Positions 35,781 to 45,114 of a stretch of 64,000 nt of DNA are shown one piece after another. Origin of the DNA: Leptospira montravelensis (GTDB lineage: Bacteria > Spirochaetota > Leptospiria > Leptospirales > Leptospiraceae); assembly GCF_004770045.1 (NCBI RefSeq), contig NZ_RQFO01000011.1, positions 191,952 to 255,951 on the forward strand, given 5' to 3'. Numbering within the stretch: the stretch's first letter is position 1; every line of letters begins with the position of its first letter. Made by a program: the position numbers and the translations under genes. The notes below the pieces were generated by a model. It saw only the letters and a program-made list of their open reading frames with translations, did no database searches and was not told where the DNA came from.

Positions 35781-37661
35781 TTATTTGAGAATTTTATATT
35801 CTTGAAGGCAGGCAATGCCAGAACTTTCTCTATAAGTAGACAGTAATGTTGATTTACTATTCAAAATTTTCGTTCGATTTTCAAACTTTTCTTCTACAAA
35901 ACTATCCGGGCAAACATCACTCAATAAAAGAACGGAATCAAAATCTGTCCATTCCTTCCAACGATATTTGTTATCATTACGAACCATCCCTTGTTTATAT
36001 GTTTTTAGTTTCATGGCAAGATCGAAATCTGAGGCGAGCACCCGACCGCGAGAACTATACTTTTCTTCAAAATGGAAGGCATTGATGAGGATGTACTTTT
36101 TATCAGGTACGATCTGTTCGGAGATCTCTCTTGCTGGTTGGAAATCACTCGCATTCATCCCTCGATAACAAAACATCTTTGTTTCATAAAATTTCCCTGA
36201 CAAAATTCCTTGAGAATACATGGAATTCGAAAACACAAAAAGTGAAGTTAGAAGGAATACAGAAACCGACGCCAACCTTTCTATTTTTGTCTCAGCTAAC
36301 TCGTACAAACGTAAAATCCAAAGAAAACTCAAAAGTCCAATGGCAGGGATAAACTGCAACACATGCCTTGGTTGTTTATTTCCTGTAGTCAGTTCTAAAA
36401 TGAGAAGTTCCAAAAACAAAATCAAAGTCCCCGCAAGAAGAGGATCTTTTAATTTCGAAGGAAATTTGGTTCCAGATCGAAACAAAAAATAAAGAAGAGA
36501 TAAAACAGAAAAAATGATTAGGGTTCGAAATCCCCATATAAAATCGAATATCCCTGGAACAGAAGGATCAAGTCCTGGTTCTGTCCAAAGTGTTAAGAAA
36601 AAACTTCGTGTGTATGCATTCACAATCATTTGGGCATCAATGAGTGCATTGACCCGGTCTGGGTTCATAAATAACCATAAAAAGGCAGGGAAAATCGCAT
36701 AAATCCAAAGAACCACAGCGGTTTTTGGAAATACTTTTTTAACTTCATCTCGTTTACGGAAAAAATAAATGGATAAATCAACAAACAAGAGAAAGGTGAT
36801 TCCAAACATAAACTGTTTGAATCCTTTTTGGTTAAGATTGATTTTTGTAACTACCCTTAAAATAGGTAAAGAAAATACCATAAGCACCACAAAAACTAAA
36901 TACACCAACCTTAAACCTTTCGCATAATGTTTTAATAAATATACAAATGCATCTTTGTATTTAGCAGGGGACCTTAGTAATTCATAGGCAAAACATGCCA
37001 TAAAAAATAAAATTCCATACGGATACTTAGTAAAATAGAAACCAAACAAAGAAAAGAATACAAGCCACTTCGTACTGGAATCAATATCCGATTCTCTGTT
37101 GTCCACGTCGTACAAACGGTAGATTGCATAAACAGAAAACAATAGAAAAAACATGGATTGTGTTTCTAACATGGAAGAAAGCGAATAAGCTGGCACTTCT
37201 CCCGTTTGGATGGTAAGGATAAATATCAGTCCCGAGAGAATTCCTGCCCATAACAAGGATTTTGTGATACGATAAGAGATATAAACCAAACCAGGATACA
37301 CTAAAATTAAAAAGAATAAACCTAAAAAAGAATCTCGATAGGTTTCATAAGCATCGATTGGTAGGTAAAGTGTAACAAAAGTTAGGACCGAACGAAGTGG
37401 AGGCCAAGTGGGGCTTTCCAAAAATGGCATTATCCCGCGAAACCAACTCCCATTCCGAAAATCAACATACTGATCCAAAACTTGATTGAGTCTGATGTTT
37501 TCATCCCAAGATAAAAAATCTTTGTTGGGACAAAGATTAAGGAAAGTCTCCCAAGACTTTGTAGCATAGAACACTACCAGAGAAACTCCGAAAATGATGA
37601 AAATAAACCCCAAAACACTGGGAAGAATGTTTTTTGCCTTCATACCAATCCTTGGAATCAT
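35781..37661 (-). CDS. GT-C-like polytopic glycosyltransferase
   Basis: 626 residues with about 11-12 membrane helices. The first periplasmic loop has WDENIRLNQ, an acidic motif typical of ArnT/PMT GT-C enzymes, and a C-terminal soluble part of about 130 residues. It probably moves a sugar from a polyprenyl phosphate to a lipid or protein. ATG 37661 has GGGAG six bases upstream. It ends 12 bases before the RND gene, an unusual pairing. Confidence 0.75.
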   Translation of the reverse strand: MIPRIGMKAKNILPSVLGFIFIIFGVSLVVFYATKSWETFLNLCPNKDFLSWDENIRLNQVLDQYVDFRNGSWFRGIMPFLESPTWPPLRSVLTFVTLYLPIDAYETYRDSFLGLFFLILVYPGLVYISYRITKSLLWAGILSGLIFILTIQTGEVPAYSLSSMLETQSMFFLLFSVYAIYRLYDVDNRESDIDSSTKWLVFFSLFGFYFTKYPYGILFFMACFAYELLRSPAKYKDAFVYLLKHYAKGLRLVYLVFVVLMVFSLPILRVVTKINLNQKGFKQFMFGITFLLFVDLSIYFFRKRDEVKKVFPKTAVVLWIYAIFPAFLWLFMNPDRVNALIDAQMIVNAYTRSFFLTLWTEPGLDPSVPGIFDFIWGFRTLIIFSVLSLLYFLFRSGTKFPSKLKDPLLAGTLILFLELLILELTTGNKQPRHVLQFIPAIGLLSFLWILRLYELAETKIERLASVSVFLLTSLFVFSNSMYSQGILSGKFYETKMFCYRGMNASDFQPAREISEQIVPDKKYILINAFHFEEKYSSRGRVLASDFDLAMKLKTYKQGMVRNDNKYRWKEWTDFDSVLLLSDVCPDSFVEEKFENRTKILNSKSTLLSTYRESSGIACLQEYKILK

Positions 37662-37767
37662 TCTTTCTCCCAGGTCGGCTTGGAATCAACCTAAGTTCTT
37701 TTTCTGCAATTTTTCTCTTTGATTACAGTCCAAGGTAGAGAATTCTGTCCGTTAGAAGGTTCCAAAA

Positions 37768-38427
37768 ATGCAAGATTTCGTAGACCTTGGGGAAAAAATC
37801 ATCTTCCTCGTTATGTTATTTGCGAGTATTCTCGCGATTGCTGTATTTATTGAAAGGTTGATTGTTTATAAACGTAATTTTAACAAAGAATCAGAGTCAC
37901 TTCTGGATTCGCTCACTCTTCTTATCCGCCATAGAGACTTAAAAGGGACTGAAAAACTCCTGGAAACCCATCCTATGGAAAATTCCTACACTCGGTTCAT
38001 GCATTTTGTATTGGAACGAGAAAAGGAAAACCACAAAGGCCTCGAGGAATTGATGGAAGGGAAAATTTTGAAAGAAAAATTGGGTCTGGAAGAAAGACTT
38101 CCGATTCTCAACACCCTTGGAAACAACACTCCCTTCATTGGACTTTTGGGAACCGTTCTCGGGGTCATCAAAGCTTTTTATGGCCTAGGAACTTTAGGAA
38201 ATTCAGGTGCGGAAGTGGTGATGCGTAGTATCTCGACTGCCCTTCTTGCAACGGCAGCTGGACTTGCTGTGGCAATTCCTGTGGTGATGGCAAATAACTA
38301 CTTCACACGTAAAATGAAACTCATCATTGGTCATTTAGAAATTCTTTCTAAGGAAATCCATGCAAGTTTTATCACGAGTGGAAAACACAACCAATCCTCT
38401 AGTTCTACACCTAACATTCACCACTAG
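37768..38427 (+). CDS. exbB: ExbB/TolQ/MotA-family proton-channel protein
   Basis: 219 residues with three membrane helices (about 12-32, 120-145, 155-180) and the conserved [23 protein letters not shown] and [17 protein letters not shown]. With ExbD it forms the proton channel that energises TonB. Here tonB follows after 11 bases but no exbD is visible between or after. C-terminus is His/Ser-rich. Confidence 0.9.
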   Translation: MQDFVDLGEKIIFLVMLFASILAIAVFIERLIVYKRNFNKESESLLDSLTLLIRHRDLKGTEKLLETHPMENSYTRFMHFVLEREKENHKGLEELMEGKILKEKLGLEERLPILNTLGNNTPFIGLLGTVLGVIKAFYGLGTLGNSGAEVVMRSISTALLATAAGLAVAIPVVMANNYFTRKMKLIIGHLEILSKEIHASFITSGKHNQSSSSTPNIHH

Positions 38428-38438
38428 AAGATCAATTC

Positions 38439-39080
38439 ATGCAATCATTTACCTTGTATCTGCAATACAAACTGAGACGGTTCGGACTCTTTCGGGCCAG
38501 TCTCTTTGCTTCCGTGGGATTGCATTTATTTTGTTATCTGATTTATTTTATACTCACACTTCCGAGCAGTGCTGCTTTCCAGGAAACATCGATGGAAGAC
38601 ATGGATGTATCTTTTGAAGAAATTCCTCCCGAACTCATCGGTGGAACTTCGAGTCCTGCTCCTGTCGAAAAACAGGAATGGGTGGAAGGATCAAACAAAG
38701 ATGCCGAAGAAAAACCCGATAACTCAGACTTAAATCCCAACCAACTCTCTGGAAATGGAACCGATAAAGACGGGTATTTATTTTCCTTTAATGGAGATCG
38801 TCCTCCCACTCCCATCATTGACTTTGATTTAAAAGCTTATTTTCCAGAAGCGGCTAAGGCCGCCAACATCAGCCAAAAGACTGTGGTGGTTATGGTGCAA
38901 GTTGACGAACATGGAGTTTTGCAAGGTGTCAAAATTGTTTCTGGTAGAGCCGGTTATGGTTTTGATGAAGCTGCCATTCGCATCATCCAAAGAGCTCGAT
39001 TTTCACCTGGTTATGACAAAGGAAAACCCACTCGAATGGCACATAGACTTCCCATCAGTTTTGATTTAGAAGAGGACTGA
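38439..39080 (+). CDS. tonB: TonB-family energy transducer
   Basis: 213 residues: N-terminal cytoplasmic stretch and membrane helix (about 20-40), a Pro/Glu/Ser-rich periplasmic spacer, then a TonB C-terminal domain (VVVMVQVDEHGVLQGVKIV, YGFDEAAIRIIQRARFSPG). It links inner-membrane proton flow to outer-membrane receptors. The spacer is short compared with classical TonB. Followed one base later by the papain-fold gene. Confidence 0.9.
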   Translation: MQSFTLYLQYKLRRFGLFRASLFASVGLHLFCYLIYFILTLPSSAAFQETSMEDMDVSFEEIPPELIGGTSSPAPVEKQEWVEGSNKDAEEKPDNSDLNPNQLSGNGTDKDGYLFSFNGDRPPTPIIDFDLKAYFPEAAKAANISQKTVVVMVQVDEHGVLQGVKIVSGRAGYGFDEAAIRIIQRARFSPGYDKGKPTRMAHRLPISFDLEED

Positions 39081-39081
39081 A

Positions 39082-41493
39082 ATGTTAAGGAACAACAAAC
39101 AAAGAATTGCCATTGGAACCGTTTTTATTGTGGTTTCAGTGATCATTGCAGGGTTCCAGGCCAAACCCATTACCGGGAAAACTGAATCTAAAACTTCTGC
39201 AAGAAAACCAGGCCTTGTTCCCGATCCATTCGAACTGTACCAAACCATCCCCCCGTTCCGAGCTCAAGGGACCAGTTCCGACCTTCCTGGAAGTTTGGAT
39301 CTTAGTAATGAATTCCCATCTCCCCCAGACCAAGGAATTTACAAAGATAATGTAGGTTATACGGTGGGTTTCGGACTCATTTCTTATTTGGAAGCCAAAA
39401 AAAAAGGGATTCGGAATTTATCTTCCATATCACCCACTTCTGCGAATGGACAAAAAATACTCTACTCACCTAACTTTATATACAACCAATTAAACAGTGG
39501 GAAAGACCAAGCAGTATCTCTTTTGGATGCGTTGGTCCTTGCAGAAAGCCGAGGTTCTGTCTCTTTAGAACAAATGAACGAATCCTCTTCCAGTTTCCGC
39601 ACAAGACCGAAAGCTGATATAGTTGAGTTTGGAAGAAAAGCTAGGCTTCGAAGAATTTATCGAATCGAACCACATGACCTGACGACCATCAAACTTGCAT
39701 TAATTGAAAAAAAACCAGTGCTTGTAAGTTATTTGGTGTTTGAAAATTTTCGTGACCCAAAACCAGATACAGTTTTTGAAATCGGAACGGGCGAAATTGT
39801 AGGAGCCCAGTCTCTTGTCATTTTAGGTTTTAATGATAAAAAGAAAGCATTCAAAGTATGGAATTCTTGGGGATCTACTTGGGGAGACCAAGGGTATCTA
39901 TGGGTTTCATACGATACATTCCCTAAATATACAAAATCTGTATATGTTGCCGATTCCGAAACCGAAAACGAACTCCTGACTCCAAACAAACTGAATGATG
40001 CTTTGGAATCATTAGAATATGGGGAGCACAACCTTTATCCTCCAAAAGAAGTATTTGCTTCCCGGGGAGATTTTTCCGATCGCATTCGCATAAGTTGGTC
40101 TAGAGAAAAAAGAGCCATAGGTTATGAAGTCTATCGCAAACGAAAAATCGATAACAAATACCAATTGGTAGGGCTTTCCAAACAAGCTTTCTTTGAAGAC
40201 TTTGGAATTCAAAAAAACACAGCCTACAATTACCGAGTGGCTAGTTTAGATGAAAACTTTCTTTCGAAAGCCTCTCTGGATTCAAACGATGGTTATGCGG
40301 TTGAACCTCCGAAACCTGCGGGAATCCTTCCTGTAACTAACCTTAGGGCAACGGTAGCTCCAACAAATGATCGAATTTTATTAGAATGGGATCCGCAACC
40401 TATCTCTACCACTTATGCCATTTACAAATGGAATCCAATGGCCAGGATCTACCGATTTTTAGGCAAAACAGAAAAAACTTCCTACATTGATTTAAAAGCA
40501 AGTCGCAATGGAGATAGCGAAATCTACCAAGTGGTCCCAGAAAGAAACCAATTGATTGGTGAGTCGAGTTATTATGTTTCGGCTCACTTAGACCCTTCGG
40601 AAGTATTAAAACCACGGCCTATCAACCTAACTGCTTCCAAAGGATTGTATGCAGGAACCACGATTCTGCAATGGGAAGGTTCGCCGAGTGCTCTTGCCTA
40701 TCATATCTTTCGTAAATCGAATGGATCATGGAAAGAAATTGCAAAAACTACAGAACTTCAATTCAAAGATAATGAATCCACTGATAAAGAATCATTTTAT
40801 GCAGTAGCTTCTGAATTTGAGGGAAATTTGTTTAGTCATCCATCGGAACCGGACATTGGGTTTCCATCTCTTGTGGCCGGCAGGTCTTTAGGAATCAAAC
40901 CTCCTGAACTCAATGTTTCTGAAAATCGAAAGACAAGCGAATTTTTATTCAGCTGGAATGCGATTCCCAAAGCAACGTCTTACAAAATCTATATGCGCAA
41001 AAAAAATGATCCTGAATGGAGTCTTGTCAAAGAAACTCCAGATACAAATTTCAAATTACAAAATCTAACCAAAAATCAGTTTTATTTTTTTGCAATCCAA
41101 ACTGTTTCCAACGGAAACGGTGAAAGTTTATTTTCAAAACCTGTGACATCAGTGATTTCAGAAACTGTGATCGATACAAAAAAAGTGAAAACTTTTGGAG
41201 AGTCCGCCATACAAAAGTTTATTGGTCCTTGGACTGCTATGTATTGGGACGGGAAAAACAAAGTGAAACCAGTTCGTTTGACCATTGAAGCCGAAGATGT
41301 GGAAGGAAACATCATCATGAAATGGAATGAAAATGAAATCTTCCGTGGCAAAAACATTGTAGACTCTGACCTATTAGAAGAAAAAGGCAAATGGAAAATT
41401 AAACTATCACCTAACTACGATTCCTTATCAGGTGAATTTGAAGACAAAGGATTAGTTCCAGAAAAAAGCCAAATGTCTTTTATTAGAGAGTAA
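39082..41493 (+). CDS. exported papain-fold pseudoprotease with four fibronectin-III-like domains
   Basis: 803 residues. A signal/anchor (about 8-26), then a C1A-papain-like domain about 60-290. NSWGSTWGDQGYLW (Asn261) is the conserved papain C-terminal signature, but the catalytic Cys position reads VGYTVGF (Thr94) and the His position is Gln243 (GAQSLVILGF). Four Fn3-like repeats follow (about 325, 410, 505, 605). It begins one base after tonB, so it is in the same operon; a binding or scaffold role in TonB-linked transport is inferred. Confidence 0.75.
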   Translation: MLRNNKQRIAIGTVFIVVSVIIAGFQAKPITGKTESKTSARKPGLVPDPFELYQTIPPFRAQGTSSDLPGSLDLSNEFPSPPDQGIYKDNVGYTVGFGLISYLEAKKKGIRNLSSISPTSANGQKILYSPNFIYNQLNSGKDQAVSLLDALVLAESRGSVSLEQMNESSSSFRTRPKADIVEFGRKARLRRIYRIEPHDLTTIKLALIEKKPVLVSYLVFENFRDPKPDTVFEIGTGEIVGAQSLVILGFNDKKKAFKVWNSWGSTWGDQGYLWVSYDTFPKYTKSVYVADSETENELLTPNKLNDALESLEYGEHNLYPPKEVFASRGDFSDRIRISWSREKRAIGYEVYRKRKIDNKYQLVGLSKQAFFEDFGIQKNTAYNYRVASLDENFLSKASLDSNDGYAVEPPKPAGILPVTNLRATVAPTNDRILLEWDPQPISTTYAIYKWNPMARIYRFLGKTEKTSYIDLKASRNGDSEIYQVVPERNQLIGESSYYVSAHLDPSEVLKPRPINLTASKGLYAGTTILQWEGSPSALAYHIFRKSNGSWKEIAKTTELQFKDNESTDKESFYAVASEFEGNLFSHPSEPDIGFPSLVAGRSLGIKPPELNVSENRKTSEFLFSWNAIPKATSYKIYMRKKNDPEWSLVKETPDTNFKLQNLTKNQFYFFAIQTVSNGNGESLFSKPVTSVISETVIDTKKVKTFGESAIQKFIGPWTAMYWDGKNKVKPVRLTIEAEDVEGNIIMKWNENEIFRGKNIVDSDLLEEKGKWKIKLSPNYDSLSGEFEDKGLVPEKSQMSFIRE

Positions 41494-41507
41494 ACCAAAA
41501 CTCGAAA

Positions 41508-41765
41508 CTAAAAGATAGTTCCGCTTTCGCAGTTTTTACGACAAGTTTTCTCTAAACCTATACAACTTCCTACAAGTGCGGCCAAGTCTGGGCCGCTATA
41601 ATCGGGACTGTTCGTCGCGATTTTATAAAATGCGTCATTTCTTAAAAAACAATTACCTTCTATCGTAGAACATTTATTTCGTTCGTAACAAGCCGAACGA
41701 AACGAAAATGGCGAACCACAGTTTATAAAAAAAATCAATGCCAGCAGTGGAAAATAAATTTTCAT
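41508..41765 (-). CDS. small Cys-rich lipoprotein
   Basis: 85 residues. The signal peptide ends with lipobox LIFFIN-Cys16. Six further Cys in the short mature part suggest disulfide bonds. No recognised domain. Overlaps the UGPase stop by four bases, so co-transcribed with it. The end is 14 bases from the convergent papain-fold gene. Confidence 0.75.
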   Translation of the reverse strand: MKIYFPLLALIFFINCGSPFSFRSACYERNKCSTIEGNCFLRNDAFYKIATNSPDYSGPDLAALVGSCIGLEKTCRKNCESGTIF

Positions 41766-43174
41766 AATGTGATGGTTTCGTTTTCAAATTCATTTCTACC
41801 AAATGAAGAAATGGATTTTAATCCACCCGATACATTCTGAAACAGAACTTTACCCTTGATCGTGATGGGGATATCAAATAAAATTTCACCTGTTACTTTC
41901 AATTCTTCACAATGCACTAAAGACGGATACTTTTGGAAAAGATGATCGAATTGATGTATTTTTTTATAATAGGTTTCATCAAGTTGGACAAGAATTTCCC
42001 CAAGCCCTGCGGCCTTTCTTTCCTTTGTCATCGTGAGTGAAAAGTCAGAATTAAGTACATAGGCATCGGAACGACGAATCAAATAATCTTCAGTTTTTTT
42101 AACAGGGGCAAACCTGTCTCGTGGGATGATGATTCCTTTAAATTTAGAAAAATTTCCCACAGCACTTCCCATAGCCGTCTCTAATTGGATCACTGATTTC
42201 CCTTCTACTTGTTTGGGATTGACAATAAGTGATAAGGAAAAGTTTCCTTGGTTAAATCTTTCTTTTAAGGCACGAAGATTGATCCAGAGATTGTTCGTTG
42301 AAAAAGTTCTAAATTTGCCTAGCCCACTAAACTCATTTTCATGTTCTTTGGGAACTTGAGCTGTTTCTAATAACTCATATTTTATAAATTTCCCACCAAC
42401 CATTTTGCGGTAGATGGCCCCTCCCTTTTTGTCTGCTAAAGTTTTAGGAGTCATTTCCATTGCAAAATGAATGTCTTCTTTTAATAGATAACTAACAATA
42501 TGCGGATCAACAGTGGCACCTAAGTTGTCCCCATTGGAAAGAAAGGCAATTTCATAACCTTTAGAAAGTAATTCATCCAAAATGCCTTCTTGGACCATCG
42601 TAAAATAAATATCACCATGACCAGGTGGGCACCAGTTTTCTTTTTCATTTTTGTTTTGGATGGGCGCAAATGTTTCTGCATCTAACCTTGGAACTTTGTT
42701 TTGTAAAAAACTAGTTCTAAGAGTTTGTTTGAATCCGTTTTTTTCTAATTCCTTTTGTGAGTCTTTTTGTGTATTATAAGAATCCATAAAAAGGAGAGGA
42801 ACATCTATCCCATACTCGGAACGGATGTATTCAATTTGTTTTGCCATAACGGCAAGAAAAGACATCGAATCCTTAATCGGTATCAGGGACTTGGCCTTGT
42901 CCAAACCCATACTGGTTCCAAGTCCGCCATTGAGTTTGATGACAACCAATTTGGAAAGTAAACCTAAATCTGTAGGATAGGATGAATGTATGGATTCTAA
43001 AGAAATTTCATCGGTTTTTGGATCTAAATCGCCAACTTCTTCCCATTTGACAATTCCGGTTTCGCCGTTTCTCACAGCATCCACCTTCGTGATAAAATCG
43101 GCAATGAATGCATCTGTGAGGCCTGCCGCTTTCATGGTTTCTCTGATCAGTTGGTCCGATTTCTGTTTTTCCAT
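41762..43174 (-). CDS. UTP-glucose-1-phosphate uridylyltransferase, eukaryotic-type (UDPGP family)
   Basis: 470 residues. LNGGLGTSMGLDKAKSLIPI is the UDPGP nucleotide-binding signature, with NLWINLRALKERF and QLETAMGSAVG. This is the eukaryotic-type UGP2 family, not the bacterial GalU. It makes UDP-glucose for surface glycans. ATG 43174 has AAGGGAA upstream and lies one base after the TGA of the upstream gene; a longer in-frame start at 43222 would overlap it and is rejected. Confidence 0.9.
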   Translation of the reverse strand: MEKQKSDQLIRETMKAAGLTDAFIADFITKVDAVRNGETGIVKWEEVGDLDPKTDEISLESIHSSYPTDLGLLSKLVVIKLNGGLGTSMGLDKAKSLIPIKDSMSFLAVMAKQIEYIRSEYGIDVPLLFMDSYNTQKDSQKELEKNGFKQTLRTSFLQNKVPRLDAETFAPIQNKNEKENWCPPGHGDIYFTMVQEGILDELLSKGYEIAFLSNGDNLGATVDPHIVSYLLKEDIHFAMEMTPKTLADKKGGAIYRKMVGGKFIKYELLETAQVPKEHENEFSGLGKFRTFSTNNLWINLRALKERFNQGNFSLSLIVNPKQVEGKSVIQLETAMGSAVGNFSKFKGIIIPRDRFAPVKKTEDYLIRRSDAYVLNSDFSLTMTKERKAAGLGEILVQLDETYYKKIHQFDHLFQKYPSLVHCEELKVTGEILFDIPITIKGKVLFQNVSGGLKSISSFGRNEFENETITL

Positions 43175-43175
43175 A

Positions 43176-43541
43176 TCATTTCCCTTCGTGTGGTTCCCCA
43201 AGTTCAATCCTGTAGGGCTCATCCGAAATCCCTGGATTCCATAAAAAAAATACGAGAATACTGCGGCCCTCTACTTTGGGAACAGCAACAGTTTCCTTTC
43301 TTTCGTATTTTGGCATAAAAACTTCGAAATTGTACATCCAATACTTACCCTTTTTTCTGGTTACTTGGCGTATCCCCTGTTTCAAAGGATCGTTTCTAGT
43401 CAATTTTCCATAAGGAAGGGGGTATTTTGTTTCCCAAATTTGGGGCAAAAGCTTCGCTGCATCTTCATAATTCCCGGGATTTGCCCAGAGAAAGCTTGAG
43501 AAAAACCCAAAACATAAAATAAGTGAGAAACTCAAACGCAT
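43176..43541 (-). CDS. secreted protein of unknown function
   Basis: 121 residues. A signal peptide (cleavage after LWA, about residue 20) and a basic, aromatic mature region of about 100 residues with no Cys. No known domain. One base before the UGPase start, so it is translationally coupled to it. Confidence 0.7.
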   Translation of the reverse strand: MRLSFSLILCFGFFSSFLWANPGNYEDAAKLLPQIWETKYPLPYGKLTRNDPLKQGIRQVTRKKGKYWMYNFEVFMPKYERKETVAVPKVEGRSILVFFLWNPGISDEPYRIELGEPHEGK

Positions 43542-43656
43542 ACGATTCTAAAAGGCAATCCTATGTGAGTACGGTTATCGGTCAATTCAGGAATTCTTCT
43601 GGTGTAGGAATTGATTTTCATAGACAAGAATTGAGTCTGGCAGAATTATTTAATTC

Positions 43657-44505
43657 ATGTTTCGATTTATAGAATATCTGGAACGTTTTTGGGCGCTTCT
43701 ATCGTTTTATCTCCCCAGCCATTTGTTTGTGGAAAACAATAAGGATAAAAACATTTTGATAGTCCCTGGTTTTCAGGCTGGGCGTTCCTACTATTCGAGA
43801 CTTAAATCCAATTTAGATAATTTGGGTTTTAAAGTAGGAATTCTTTCCACTCTCAGAAACCCCCTTTCCTTGGAAGAGGCTGTCAAACATCTTGCCAGCC
43901 AAATCCTAACGGCACCTAACGAAGTTACTTTGATTGCACACAATACGGGAGGACTCCTCGTTTTGATTTTGCCTGATGAAGCCAGACGAAAGGTGAAACG
44001 ACTCATCACTCTCGGAACTCCCTTTCATGGTTCAGATCGTTTTACGAACACAAGACAATCCTATTGGGGTTATGAATCTGATTGGGTAAAAACAAATTAC
44101 AAAAATGCATTGTTCTTTCCCCTCTTCCAACCTCTATCTGCGATTGAAGATTTTTCCTTTCCTCCACAAGAAAGTACAGAATTTGGCCAAGGCCGTGATC
44201 TTTGGTTCGACATTCCAGGGAATTATAACTTAGTTCGTCGAAACGAAAACATTCGGACTCTTAGAGAATTTTTAGGTACACCCAAAGACAATATAAACAT
44301 TCCTGCTTCACCAAAAGCAAATCCAGAGTTTGCTGTCCCTAAAAAGATTGAAGTGGATTTTTCAAAATACGAACCATCAGTTTACAAAAAGAACCAAAAA
44401 CAATTAACAGCAAAAAAGAAATCGGCAGCAAAAAAAGCCAAACCAACACAGAATCAAAAACAGATAGCGAAACCAAAAGCCAAAAAAAAGACGAAAAAAC
44501 GTTAG
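43657..44505 (+). CDS. alpha/beta-hydrolase-fold protein with Asn for the nucleophile Ser and Lys-rich tail
   Basis: 282 residues. NILIVPGFQAGRSYYSRL and LITLGTPFHGS match the PGAP1/lipase-like alpha/beta hydrolase layout. The nucleophile elbow reads AHNTGG, with Asn96 where GxSxG has Ser, so it may be inactive or bind without hydrolysis. The last about 45 residues are Lys-rich (KKKSAAKKAKP). Monocistronic, followed by a bidirectional terminator. Confidence 0.75.
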   Translation: MFRFIEYLERFWALLSFYLPSHLFVENNKDKNILIVPGFQAGRSYYSRLKSNLDNLGFKVGILSTLRNPLSLEEAVKHLASQILTAPNEVTLIAHNTGGLLVLILPDEARRKVKRLITLGTPFHGSDRFTNTRQSYWGYESDWVKTNYKNALFFPLFQPLSAIEDFSFPPQESTEFGQGRDLWFDIPGNYNLVRRNENIRTLREFLGTPKDNINIPASPKANPEFAVPKKIEVDFSKYEPSVYKKNQKQLTAKKKSAAKKAKPTQNQKQIAKPKAKKKTKKR

Positions 44506-44530
44506 ATTTTTAGAGTTTTTACAAAAAAAA

Positions 44531-44558
44531 CTGCCCGCCAAACAGCGGACAGTTTTTT
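44531..44558. terminator. bidirectional intrinsic terminator
   Basis: Stem CTGCCCGC/GCGGACAG (44531-44538, 44545-44552) flanked by A-run and T-run, between the convergent hydrolase-like gene and the copper-storage gene. Confidence 0.75.
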
Positions 44559-44592
44559 CATTCTAAATCTGTTCTTTAGTAGAATCGATTTA

Positions 44593-45039
44593 TTAAACTT
44601 TCTTTAATTCCTTTACGCAAGCAAGGCAGCTGTCTCTGCATTCTTTACAAACTGCGTGGTGGTTCGCATGTTTATCACATTCTTTAGCACAAGCCTCACA
44701 AACTTCAATACAAAGGTTTGCTAACTTCTTTGTATAAGTAGAAGATTGGCTTGCGAGTTTTACAAAGGATTCACATAAACTAATCACTTCTCTTGTACTT
44801 GTGGCGCAAGCCGCTAGTGACTTATCTCCCTTTCCTAGTTCGGTAAGACAATGACTTAGGCAAACCTCAGCCGCAAGTTGGCAATGCATTGCTGCCATCA
44901 TTGCTTTTGAATATTTGGATTTTCCAGAAGTGGAAGCTGCCATAGTGGAGTGATCATGGTCTTCTGCGGAAAGTGTAGATAAAATCCCTGAAACGGCAAC
45001 TGCCATTCCGGCTTTTTGTAATAATTCTTTGCGATTCAT
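44593..45039 (-). CDS. exported four-helix-bundle copper-storage protein (Csp1-like, DUF326)
   Basis: 148 residues with an N-terminal signal and 13 Cys, mostly in CxxxC/CxxC pairs (NLCIEVCEACAKEC, VCKECRDSCLACV) lining a four-helix bundle. Csp1 of methanotrophs also has 13 Cys and is exported to bind Cu(I). The signal MNRKELLQKAGM has an Arg-Lys pair, Tat-like rather than canonical. His-rich segment near the N-terminus. Probably stores periplasmic copper. Confidence 0.85.
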   Translation of the reverse strand: MNRKELLQKAGMAVAVSGILSTLSAEDHDHSTMAASTSGKSKYSKAMMAAMHCQLAAEVCLSHCLTELGKGDKSLAACATSTREVISLCESFVKLASQSSTYTKKLANLCIEVCEACAKECDKHANHHAVCKECRDSCLACVKELKKV

Positions 45040-45089
45040 AATATATAACCTCTGTTAAGTTTTAAAAACAAATAAATTCAAAATCACTT

Positions 45090-45106
45090 CACCTAAAAAA
45101 TAGGTG
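45090..45106. promoter_or_regulatory. inverted repeat in the csp leader
   Basis: CACCTA and TAGGTG, six-base arms with a five-A spacer, between the Cys lipoprotein stop and the copper-storage start. It may be a leader hairpin or operator; I recognise no known copper operator. Confidence 0.35.
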
Positions 45107-45114
45107 TGGCGATC

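Noticed and set aside
44340..44505. Lys-rich tail as a sequencing frameshift artefact
   Set aside because: The frame is uninterrupted to its stop and is followed by a normal terminator, so it is a true tail.
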